Source of the DNA: JBNLBS01 sp050303415
Lineage (GTDB): Bacteria > Pseudomonadota > Gammaproteobacteria > Methylococcales > Methylomonadaceae
Reading direction: 5' to 3'
DNA length: 64,000 bases
Assembly (NCBI GenBank): GCA_050303415.1
Contig: JBNLBS010000014.1
Coordinates: forward strand, 1 to 64,000
The stretch's first letter is position 1, and every line of letters begins with the position of its first letter. The translations under genes were made by a program, and so were the position numbers. Below are positions 50,633 to 59,168 of this stretch, in pieces. A model generated the notes under the pieces. That model had not been told where the DNA came from, searched no databases, and saw only the letters and a list, made by a program, of their open reading frames with translations.

Positions 50633-52881
50633 GTTTTCAAGAGAACGAACTGCACGTACGTGGCGAATCCCAGTTTGTCGATGACTTTACCTTGCCGGAA
50701 GGAACCCTATTCGCCTACCCGGCAGTGTCGACAATCAGCCGCGGGCGGATTGAATCGATTGAGATTGAACAAGCCAAAACTCTGCCGGGCGTTATAGACA
50801 TATTAACTTATAACGATATACCTGGCGAAAATTATATCGGCAATGTAGAAGCGGCCGAAACATTATTGGCCGAACACGACATTGTTTATCTGGGCCAACC
50901 TGTGGCGATTATTATTGCGGAAACGGATACTATTGCCCGTCGTGCAGCGAAACAATTAAAGATAAATACAACCTCACTGACACCCCTGCTGGATGTGCAT
51001 GAAGCCGACCGGCAGGGTTGTTACCTTGCCCCGCCGCGCACCTTTTGTATCGGCGATGTAGATAATGCCTGGCAACAATGCGATGTGATCGTCGAGGGCC
51101 GTGCCGACAGCGGCGCTCAACAACACGTTTACCTGGAGACCCAGGCGGCCTTGGCGTTGCCTTTGGAAAACGAGGGGTTAAAAATTTATTCCGCCACCCA
51201 ATCCCCAGGCATGGTGCAACGCATTATTGGCCGAGTCTTAGGCTGCGCCATGCATAATCTGGAAGTCGATGTGCTGCGTTTGGGCGGCGGCTTCGGAGGC
51301 AAAGAGGAACAGGCAACACCTTGGGCATCAATGGTGGCTTTGGCGGCAAAACATACTCAAAAGCCGGTCAAGATGGTTTTGCAGCGCAAGGACGATATGG
51401 CCTGGACCGGTAACCGGCACCCGTATAGTTCAACCTTTAAAATAGGCCTGTCTGCCGAAGGAAAAATTCTCGCCTACCAGGTGCGCCTGTTGCAAAATGC
51501 AGGAGCCGTAGCTGATCTGTCTCCGGCTATTCTGGAACGCACGTTGTTCCACTGCTCCAACGGTTATTTCATTCCCAATGTGGAAGCCACCGGCATTAGT
51601 TGTCGCACCAATTTACCTCCCAATACCGCTTTCAGGGGCTTCGGTGCCCCACAGGCGATGTTTGTGCTAGAAGCGGCAATATTTAAGGCGGCACGGCGAA
51701 TGAACCTCGATCCGGCGGTCATTCAACAACAAAATCTTATTCACGAAGGAGATTGTTTTCCGTATGCCATGCGCGCCGAACGTTGCCTGGCGCAACCCAG
51801 TTGGCAACAATTGCATGATAACTTCAACTTAAAGCAGCAGCGACTGTGGATCGAGCAATTTAATGCCGAACATGATTTGCAGAAAAAGGCTGTGGCAGTC
51901 ATGCCGATTTGTTTCGGTATTTCCTTTACCGCAAAATTTCTTAACCAGGCTGAAGCCTTAGTCCATATATACGGTGACGGCAGCGTCAGCATCAGCTGCG
52001 GCGCCGTAGAAATGGGCCAAGGCGTAAAAGAAAAAATCCGCTCCATAGCCGCCCGGGTCTTCTCTATCGATCAACGGCGTATTAAAGTGCAAACCACCAA
52101 TACCGGACGCATCGCCAATATGTCGCCGACTGCCGCCAGTACCGGTGCCGACTTGAACGGCCAGGCCACCGATATTGCCTGCAAACAATTATTGGCTTCC
52201 TTGAAAAAGGTAGCAGCAGCATCTTTGCAGGAGAGCAACCCGGAAAATATTGCTATTATTGATGAACGGGTTTTTTGCCACGGTGAGATCACCGAACTGG
52301 ACTGGAGTCAATTGATTAGCCGAAGTTATATAGGTAGAAAGCAGCTGTCCGCACTGGCACATTACGCGACACCAAAGCTGAAATTCGATACTGCCCGGAA
52401 CCAAGGCCACCCCTTTGCATACCATGTTTACGGCTGTGCCGCCATTGAAGTTACCGTAGATTGCCTGCGCGGTATCTATCACTTCGACGACATCAAGATT
52501 GTTCATGATTGCGGCGCAAGCCTTAACCCACAAATTGATCGTGGACAAATCGAAGGTGGAGTGGTGCAATGCTTGGGCTGGATGACACTGGAAGAAATGA
52601 TATTCGACCAGCAAGGAAAATTACTGACCGATACTTTAACCGGCTACAAGGTACCGGATATCCACTTTGCACCGGATATTCAGGTTGAATTTTTAGCCGA
52701 CAGTTGCAACCCGCCTGGACTCTATCACTCCAAAGCGGTTGGTGAGCCGCCGTTTATGTATGGAATCGCCGGTTATTTCGCTTTAACCAAAGCCATTCTG
52801 GAATTTAACCCCCGGTGGCAACCGGATTTTACCGCGCCAATGACGCCTGAACGGGTGTTAACGGCTTTGTACCATAGTTAG
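50629..52881 (+). CDS. xdhB: xanthine dehydrogenase large subunit (molybdenum)
   Basis: About 750 residues from the ATG at 50629, which has GGGAGG at the right distance; longer frames start in xdhA. Substrate residues known from bovine xanthine oxidase have counterparts: the Glu of GGGFGGKEEQ (Glu802), the Arg of AFRGFGAPQ (Arg880) and the catalytic Glu of KAVGEPPFMYG (Glu1261). CGAVEMGQGVKEKI contacts the molybdopterin cofactor. All three support activity on hypoxanthine and xanthine. It needs XdhC, encoded two genes downstream. Confidence 0.92.
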   Translation: MSFQENELHVRGESQFVDDFTLPEGTLFAYPAVSTISRGRIESIEIEQAKTLPGVIDILTYNDIPGENYIGNVEAAETLLAEHDIVYLGQPVAIIIAETDTIARRAAKQLKINTTSLTPLLDVHEADRQGCYLAPPRTFCIGDVDNAWQQCDVIVEGRADSGAQQHVYLETQAALALPLENEGLKIYSATQSPGMVQRIIGRVLGCAMHNLEVDVLRLGGGFGGKEEQATPWASMVALAAKHTQKPVKMVLQRKDDMAWTGNRHPYSSTFKIGLSAEGKILAYQVRLLQNAGAVADLSPAILERTLFHCSNGYFIPNVEATGISCRTNLPPNTAFRGFGAPQAMFVLEAAIFKAARRMNLDPAVIQQQNLIHEGDCFPYAMRAERCLAQPSWQQLHDNFNLKQQRLWIEQFNAEHDLQKKAVAVMPICFGISFTAKFLNQAEALVHIYGDGSVSISCGAVEMGQGVKEKIRSIAARVFSIDQRRIKVQTTNTGRIANMSPTAASTGADLNGQATDIACKQLLASLKKVAAASLQESNPENIAIIDERVFCHGEITELDWSQLISRSYIGRKQLSALAHYATPKLKFDTARNQGHPFAYHVYGCAAIEVTVDCLRGIYHFDDIKIVHDCGASLNPQIDRGQIEGGVVQCLGWMTLEEMIFDQQGKLLTDTLTGYKVPDIHFAPDIQVEFLADSCNPPGLYHSKAVGEPPFMYGIAGYFALTKAILEFNPRWQPDFTAPMTPERVLTALYHS

Positions 52882-52884
52882 GCC

Positions 52885-53364
52885 ATGGTTTTCTCATGGA
52901 AAACCGCCATATCCGGCGGGTTAACCTATTGCATAGGCGATAGTATTGCTCAGTTTATTGTCGGCGACTGGCTGGTCGGAAGAATGCTGGGTATTTTTCT
53001 GATTGGAACCACCCTGTATGCCCTGGAAATCCCCAATTATTTCCATTGGATTGAACATCGTAACCCAGGTCCTGGATTAGCCGATGCTTTGCAGCGGGCA
53101 ATTCTAGCGGCAGCCTACTTTAACCCGCTATGGATAGCCCGGCACCTTGCGTTGATCATGATTTTTTCCGGACAGTGGCACCAGATCGATTGGGGTATTT
53201 TCGCTATTTCGCTACAATCGTTTATAACTTGTTTGCCTTTTACACTGCTGGCAAACTATCTTATTCAAAACGTGATTCCATTGTCCTGGCGCTTCGTTAG
53301 CAGTGCAACGTTTTCAGGACTGATGGCGATTTATTATGCATTAAGCGAGGTGATTTTTGCCTGA
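52885..53364 (+). CDS. small membrane protein, weakly Mpv17/PMP22-like
   Basis: 159 residues with about four hydrophobic helices. It begins with GGLTYCIGDSIAQFIVGDWL, an arrangement (helix, GDxxxQ, short loop, next helix) that recalls eukaryotic Mpv17 proteins; the rest is not decisive. It lies three bases after xdhB and overlaps xdhC by eight, so it belongs to the operon. A role in purine uptake or in placing the enzyme at the membrane is conceivable but unproved. Confidence 0.7.
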   Translation: MVFSWKTAISGGLTYCIGDSIAQFIVGDWLVGRMLGIFLIGTTLYALEIPNYFHWIEHRNPGPGLADALQRAILAAAYFNPLWIARHLALIMIFSGQWHQIDWGIFAISLQSFITCLPFTLLANYLIQNVIPLSWRFVSSATFSGLMAIYYALSEVIFA

Positions 53365-54328
53365 ACAACAAACGATTTGGCAGTGGATGCAAACCCATTT
53401 AGCGGAAAATCGAAAACTGATACTAATGATGGTGATTGACAGTCAAGGCAGTTCACCCGGAAAAACCGGCGCAAAGCTGGCAATTGCCGAAGACGGCAGC
53501 CGCTTCGGCACCATTGGCGGCGGTGCGGTCGAACATAAATTAATTAACAAGGCTGTTTCACTACTCAATACCACAAGCGAAAAAGAGCTTAAACCGTTAT
53601 TAATGCGTGAGTGTCATCACCCGAGTGTCACCAAAGAACAATCCGGTATGATTTGCGGCGGTGAACAGACGGTAGCATTTTATCCCTGTACCAAAGCAGA
53701 GCTGACAACCATCGAAAATTTAGCAGCCGTCGCCGCAAGTTCTCAAGGAATAGTACTGCAAGCCGATCAATCCGGGTTGCATTGGCTAGACGGGAAACCA
53801 ATACCGGCAAAATCAACGATACTTGACAACAACTACTGGCGCTATGAAGAAGTAGTCGGCAATGTAAAAACCGCCTATATCATTGGCGGCGGTCATGTCG
53901 GGCTGGCATTGTCAAAAATACTGGCAATGCTGGAGTTTAATATTGTAGTGATAGACGAACGCGAAGGTTTGGAAACCCTGGCAAAAAACAGCTACGCGAC
54001 CGATAAACATATTATCGATTACCAAACGGTTAACGATTTGATTCCTGACGGCGAGCAAGTATTCATCTTTATTATGACTCACAGTCATCGTACCGACCAA
54101 CTTGCAGTCGAAAAGCTCGTAGCTAAAAATGTCGGTTATATAGGCGTCCTGGGCAGTCGTCATAAAATCAGCCAACTGAAAAATAATTTATCCGGAAAGA
54201 TCGAAGCAAACATATTAAACAGTCTTCGCGCCCCTATCGGGTTGCCAATCAAAAGCCATACCCCGGCAGAAATCGCCGTGAGCATCGCAGCGGAATTGAT
54301 TGATATAGTCAACTCGAAGAATAAATGA
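53357..54328 (+). CDS. xdhC: molybdenum cofactor insertase XdhC
   Basis: 323 residues. The N-terminal XdhC/CoxI domain has IDSQGSSPGKTGAKL and GTIGGGAVEH; the C-terminal Rossmann-like domain has AYIIGGGHVGLALSK and GYIGVLGSRHK. It protects the cofactor, helps its sulfuration and loads it into XdhB. TTG at 53357 is the start, with an excellent GAGGTG seven bases ahead inside the end of the previous gene. Confidence 0.92.
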   Translation: MPEQQTIWQWMQTHLAENRKLILMMVIDSQGSSPGKTGAKLAIAEDGSRFGTIGGGAVEHKLINKAVSLLNTTSEKELKPLLMRECHHPSVTKEQSGMICGGEQTVAFYPCTKAELTTIENLAAVAASSQGIVLQADQSGLHWLDGKPIPAKSTILDNNYWRYEEVVGNVKTAYIIGGGHVGLALSKILAMLEFNIVVIDEREGLETLAKNSYATDKHIIDYQTVNDLIPDGEQVFIFIMTHSHRTDQLAVEKLVAKNVGYIGVLGSRHKISQLKNNLSGKIEANILNSLRAPIGLPIKSHTPAEIAVSIAAELIDIVNSKNK

Positions 54329-54444
54329 AAATCAGTAAGTAAATACACTGCATCGAGTTTCGCTTCATATATACTTAACGAGTTCAATATGGCATGATAT
54401 TTTTTTGTTTCGTTGAAAACCACATCAAAAAAAACAATTATTCA

Positions 54445-56013
54445 ATGAGTAATTATCGAATATCGCTTATTTATTTTTTCCACCTGATATTTTTGTTTTT
54501 CAGTCAACAGGTATTTGCCGATAATAGAATTGCTTTGGTTATCGGTAATGCCGAATACCAAAATGCACCCCTAAACAACCCGGCCAATGATGCCTTCGAT
54601 ATTTCCGAGGCATTAAGACAAACCGGTTTTGAAGTGGATTACTTTACTAACCTGGACAGGAAACAAATGCGTGAAGCCATCCGTAATTTTGGCGATAAAC
54701 TGCGCAAGGCCGATACCGGTTTATTTTATTTCGCGGGTCACGGCATTCAAATCAAGGGCCGCAACTATCTGATTCCTTTATCAGTGGATATTCAATCGGC
54801 CGATGAGGTTCAGGATGAAAGTATTGATGCCGGTTCAGTATTACGAAAAATGGAGAGTGCCGGCAATGCCGTTAATATTGTTATTCTAGATGCGTGTAGA
54901 AATAATCCTTTTTCCCGCAGTTTTCGCACCTTGGATCAAGGATTAGCTCGTATGGACGGCCCCGTCGGATCTTTTATTGCCTATGCAACGGCTCCCGGAT
55001 CGGTTGCAGCCGACGGTACAGGTCGTAACGGTTTATACACTGAACATCTTCTGCAGGCTATTCGACAGCCCGGTCTGAGCATAGAACAGGTATTTAAACA
55101 AGTCAGAAACGGGGTAAAAAACGCAACTGATGGGCAACAAATACCATGGGAGTCTTCTTCCCTGATGGGTGAATTCGTCTTTCTTCCATCCCAACAATCC
55201 GATACGCCCGGACTAGCCCAGACTATCCCCCAAGCCGTCCCACCACCAATAGCTTACAAATATCTTCAGGTTATTTCTAATGTGCCTGACGCCAAGGTAA
55301 TTGTAGATAATGTCGACAGAGGTTTAATCGGCAATCAGGGGGTATTGAATATTTCAAATCTGACATCGGAGGAAGCTGAAGTTACAGTTCAGGCAGAAGG
55401 CTATAGCCCTCTAAATCAAAAAATTCAGTTAGCCGAAGGTCAATGGAAACAGCTCTATGTCACGCTACTACCGCTTAGTTCGGCTCCTGATTTAGCGACC
55501 GAAGAAACCGTTGGCAAAAAGGACTCCGTACAGCGCGGGAAAACCTATTGTAGCTCAGGAAAAAATGTATTACTCATTAGTAAAATAGTTTTTGGTCAAG
55601 ACAAAGATAAAAAGATAAAACGCAGCCCCCCTTCCGTACAATCAACCATAATAGAGGCTTTCAGCCCATATAATATTAATTTTATAGAACCTGGTTTGAT
55701 CGACCGCTTAAATAGCGAGCAGGATAAAAAAGCTGATTTTTATCAGATTGCAAACAAAAATAAACTGAATTATTTATTAAAAGCCACAATAAATGTCAGA
55801 GAGTTGCCGATAAAAATATTAAAAACCAATATGAAAACCTTTTATGTAGATGTCACATTGGAATTACTGAATTTAAAAAATCGTCGTCGCATAGCCTCAG
55901 TATCGGAGTCATACAATAAGGCCGGAATGGATGCCAAAAATGTTGTTCTGAAAATTCTCAATCAAGCGTTACCGGACATCAGTAAAAATTTAATTACCCA
56001 AGCATGTATGTAA
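54445..56013 (+). CDS. exported caspase-like protease with PEGA domain
   Basis: About 522 residues from the ATG at 54445. Signal peptide to ~25 (ending VFA). The caspase-like domain (peptidase C14 / metacaspase type) at ~27-245 has ALVIGNAEYQNAPL, catalytic His99 in FYFAGHGIQIKG and Cys151 in IVILDACRNNPF. A PEGA-like domain (~268-340) has VPDAKVIVDNVDRG and TVQAEGYSPL. The last ~150 residues are not recognised. It should cut after basic residues outside the cytosol. Convergent with the SH3b/CsgG-like gene. Confidence 0.88.
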   Translation: MSNYRISLIYFFHLIFLFFSQQVFADNRIALVIGNAEYQNAPLNNPANDAFDISEALRQTGFEVDYFTNLDRKQMREAIRNFGDKLRKADTGLFYFAGHGIQIKGRNYLIPLSVDIQSADEVQDESIDAGSVLRKMESAGNAVNIVILDACRNNPFSRSFRTLDQGLARMDGPVGSFIAYATAPGSVAADGTGRNGLYTEHLLQAIRQPGLSIEQVFKQVRNGVKNATDGQQIPWESSSLMGEFVFLPSQQSDTPGLAQTIPQAVPPPIAYKYLQVISNVPDAKVIVDNVDRGLIGNQGVLNISNLTSEEAEVTVQAEGYSPLNQKIQLAEGQWKQLYVTLLPLSSAPDLATEETVGKKDSVQRGKTYCSSGKNVLLISKIVFGQDKDKKIKRSPPSVQSTIIEAFSPYNINFIEPGLIDRLNSEQDKKADFYQIANKNKLNYLLKATINVRELPIKILKTNMKTFYVDVTLELLNLKNRRRIASVSESYNKAGMDAKNVVLKILNQALPDISKNLITQACM

Positions 56014-56053
56014 AAGTAAAATTAAAATTAAAAAATAGGATGTCAATTTGACC

Positions 56054-57352
56054 TTAATGACCGTCGAGTTTTACAGCCAGCTTATCGACAATCTCATTAA
56101 CAATTAAGGTGATATTTTTTAACGTATAGTTTGCTGTTTTGGTATCCGCACTGATTACATAAGCACTTTCTATATCAATTATTCTGGCATTTAGCTGTAT
56201 CTGTCCGTTTAATAATGCAACACTGCCGGTGATAATGGCATCGGCATGCAGCATTTTTCCTATTTCCACTGCATCGGTAGTCTCGATAAAGCCGGTTTGC
56301 CCCATCTCCATTTCTTTAACCAATTTATCCAGCTGTTCACGTTCGATAATTTTGAAATTTCGAGAATTAACCAATGAAGAAGTAAAGGTCTCCGAAACCA
56401 GTTCGCCTAATGAAATGTCATCTGCTTCCTTATTTAAGGTCTTAAAACGAATAACTGCGATAGAAATATTCTTAACAGGAGCAGGAATTGGTGCTGAAAC
56501 CTTCTTTACCGCGGGTGGCGGTGGGCTGGTGGGGATAATTTCCGGCACTTTTTTATCCGCCACTTTATTGACCAATGGTGCATAAACCCATCCATTATTG
56601 CCGTTATTTAAGGAAATAAAATACCAGTTATCTTTTTCACCTAATAAAGCAAAACTATCATTTTTGCTTAACGCAGTTAAAATCTCACACCCGGTGCCGG
56701 CACCTGTTCGGATATTAACACTGGGTCGATTAACCCTGCCCTTGCCTGAAGCATTATAAATTGGCTTGTTATCACACTTCCCAGACACTCTTGATTCGTT
56801 TGAAACCAACTTTCTAGTCACTTTGATAACATTACTTTTGTTACTTAAGGTAGCCAGTTCATGATTGATTCGAGTTTCAAGTTCTGTCACCCATTGATTA
56901 TAAATTTTGTGTATGGTTGCCGGTTTTTCATGTGCTGGCGGCAAATCATCATCTTTTTTGAATGGGTTATTTTGTGAAAAAAAATCTAAAGAGTCTCGAA
57001 CAAACTCCGGTGAATCGTCTTCGATTAACTGGCTTTCCTTGTATTTTAAATTGTGACTACTGTGATATTGAATTTGGTAGGACTCGCGATCGAAAAGAAT
57101 TTTTACTACGGCACCATAACGATTGCGCTTATAAGAATAGGATGCCATCAAAATACCAGGTGACAGGGTTTTAGTCCGCCAACCGGCTTTAATCCCCCCC
57201 CTTATAATTGCATTTTCAATGTCCTCCAGACTGGCATAAGAGGGTGCAACAATCTGAGCATTCTCAACATTACGAACTGTTGTCGATCTGCAACCACTTG
57301 TAACAAGCATTACAGAAAAGCAAAATACAGATATAAAATTTTTTATACTCAT
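56054..57352 (-). CDS. lipoprotein with SH3b and CsgG-like domains
   Basis: About 432 residues from the ATG at 57352; a GTG lies one codon ahead. The lipobox is LVTSGC with Cys21, and the next residues RST suggest the outer membrane. Residues ~25-200 are not recognised. A bacterial SH3 domain at ~205-262 has SVNIRTGAGTGCEIL and NGWVYAPLV. After a Pro-rich linker, the C-terminal domain (~295-430) resembles the CsgG/FlgO fold: IAVIRFKTLNKEADDISLGE, FKIIEREQLDKLVKEM and ADAIITGSV. It sits between two caspase-like genes. Wall binding through SH3b is inferred. Confidence 0.82.
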   Translation of the reverse strand: MSIKNFISVFCFSVMLVTSGCRSTTVRNVENAQIVAPSYASLEDIENAIIRGGIKAGWRTKTLSPGILMASYSYKRNRYGAVVKILFDRESYQIQYHSSHNLKYKESQLIEDDSPEFVRDSLDFFSQNNPFKKDDDLPPAHEKPATIHKIYNQWVTELETRINHELATLSNKSNVIKVTRKLVSNESRVSGKCDNKPIYNASGKGRVNRPSVNIRTGAGTGCEILTALSKNDSFALLGEKDNWYFISLNNGNNGWVYAPLVNKVADKKVPEIIPTSPPPPAVKKVSAPIPAPVKNISIAVIRFKTLNKEADDISLGELVSETFTSSLVNSRNFKIIEREQLDKLVKEMEMGQTGFIETTDAVEIGKMLHADAIITGSVALLNGQIQLNARIIDIESAYVISADTKTANYTLKNITLIVNEIVDKLAVKLDGH

Positions 57353-57651
57353 CACAACTTAATTTAAATTTGTTACCTTAGCGTTGAAAACGTATTACAA
57401 AAAGTACTTCTGAAATTCATTTCCAATGTTTAATCTGAAATGAATTAAGTGCCTAGTTTCAAGAAACTTTACCGCAGCTCAGTTTGATTTTCCAGCCTAT
57501 GGTTTCAATAATCACACTGTATTATTGAAATCATCATTTCCCAAGAAAAAAAGAACTATTTATCAACTGATCCAATTAACTAAGTCAATTGACATAAAAA
57601 ATCATATAAACCTCACTCTAAAACGCCGCATCAATGTAAAAAAACACCCTC
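57353..57651. other. intergenic stretch with two hairpins
   Basis: No gene. Two perfect inverted repeats stand here: AATTCATTTC (57414-57423) with GAAATGAATT (57437-57446), and TTTCAATAAT (57503-57512) with ATTATTGAAA (57521-57530). They lie after the second caspase-like gene and before the SH3b/CsgG-like gene, both on the minus strand. They may end one transcript or bind a regulator. Confidence 0.7.
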
Positions 57652-58947
57652 TTAATTTGGTAAAAATGAAAAATCACCGGTAAAAGATGACTCGGTCCAC
57701 GGCGTTTGTTTGCCTTTAGTTTCCTTATTAACCCCCTGCAACACCTTTTTAAAAACCTGTTCAATACTTATTCCAGGCCTGGACATATTAGCAAGCAGGT
57801 GTTTTGTGTAGACACCGTTATCGCCTTCGCCGTCTGCAGCCACCGAGCCGGGGCTGGTGGCAAAACCGATAATGGTACCTTTAGGGCCTTCCAGTCTGGC
57901 CAGGCCGCGGCTGGCACTGCGAAAGCTGCGCGGCAACGGGTTATCCCGACAAGCGTCCAGAATAACAATATTAAGGTTATCTTTTGCTTCGCTCATTGCG
58001 CCGAGTATCTGGCCTATATTGACTGCCTTGTAACGCACATCGCTCTGCCTGGCAATTTTGGCATCGATGGGAATTAAATAGTTTTCACCGTCTACCTGTA
58101 CACCGTGCCCGGCATAGTAAAATAACGCCACCTGTGCACCACTGGTTAACCGGCGACCGAAACTGTCGATGGCTGTCTCCATTTGTTCCTGACCGGCATT
58201 GAGCTGTAGGTCAACCTGAAATCCCAGTTGCTTGAGCGAAGCAGCCATAGCTTTTGCATCGTTCACCGGGTTCTTCAACGGACTTTGGATATAGTCGCTG
58301 TTTCCTATTACCAAGGCAGTACGCGGTCTGGCGATTGTTTTTATAACATCCAGTGCAGGCAAAGTCTGTTGTGTTAACTCTGTTGGGGGAATGCTTGCCA
58401 GAATGAGGTTTTGCATAGGATCGGCCGGTTTGCTCTGAACAGAGGTTAAAGCCTTAATGCTGACATCGACATAACCCTCATTATCGTAATTTGTGTTGGT
58501 AGTATCGTTAATTCGGAAAAACAATTCGCCACGATCAGCCGCAGTTAACTTATATTCGGCCCCGACTGCAAAGACTTTCCCCTTCTCACCTACTTTAGCT
58601 ACCAGTGTTGAATGGCTGTAACTTTGCAAAAGTGCAGGAAAAAGCGGGGTTTTAACACATAATCCATTATACAAACCTATACCGTCGGGCCCGGTAAAAT
58701 TGCAACTGGGATATGTGCGCCATTTCCCTTTAGCGTTTATAAGGTAACTTTTACCTGCTTCAACACTCACACCGGAATTGCGCCACGCCTCTACCGCAGC
58801 AGAAACACGTGAGGTAACGGTTTCATTATTCAACAATTGCCGGCTGACCACAGTAGACTCATATTTATATTCTGGTACGGAAACGCAACCGCTTAAGAAA
58901 TTGAGTATCAAAAGACAACAGAGAATATTTATAGGCCGTTTTTTCAT
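57652..58947 (-). CDS. caspase-like lipoprotein with an N-terminal beta domain
   Basis: About 431 residues from the ATG at 58947; a longer frame to 59022 lacks signal-peptide logic. The lipobox LSGC has Cys21, and VS at the next positions points to the outer membrane. Residues ~55-165 look like a carbohydrate-binding beta sandwich of the LecA type: GVSVEAGKSYLINAKGKW, GPDGIGLYNGLC, FFRINDTT and DNEGYVDVSI. The caspase-like domain at ~205-431 has ALVIGNSDYIQSPL, His281 in FYYAGHGVQVDG and Cys333 in IVILDACRDNPL. It is closely related to the caspase domain at 54445-56013. Confidence 0.87.
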   Translation of the reverse strand: MKKRPINILCCLLILNFLSGCVSVPEYKYESTVVSRQLLNNETVTSRVSAAVEAWRNSGVSVEAGKSYLINAKGKWRTYPSCNFTGPDGIGLYNGLCVKTPLFPALLQSYSHSTLVAKVGEKGKVFAVGAEYKLTAADRGELFFRINDTTNTNYDNEGYVDVSIKALTSVQSKPADPMQNLILASIPPTELTQQTLPALDVIKTIARPRTALVIGNSDYIQSPLKNPVNDAKAMAASLKQLGFQVDLQLNAGQEQMETAIDSFGRRLTSGAQVALFYYAGHGVQVDGENYLIPIDAKIARQSDVRYKAVNIGQILGAMSEAKDNLNIVILDACRDNPLPRSFRSASRGLARLEGPKGTIIGFATSPGSVAADGEGDNGVYTKHLLANMSRPGISIEQVFKKVLQGVNKETKGKQTPWTESSFTGDFSFLPN

Positions 58948-59168
58948 AATGCTATTCCGATAAGATTTTAGCCAAATATCAAAATCAAGCGTTTGTATTT
59001 TTTTTCCTGAGACAAACACCATTTTGAACTTAATATGTTTTTTTATAGCATGACAAATTTGTTGAAAACAGTGAATTATTTACCTACCAGCTTTTAACTA
59101 CGGATTGATTTAACTTAAGTGCAAACGGCCAGAAGCGCTTAATCACCCGGATATGCGCTGATTATGTT

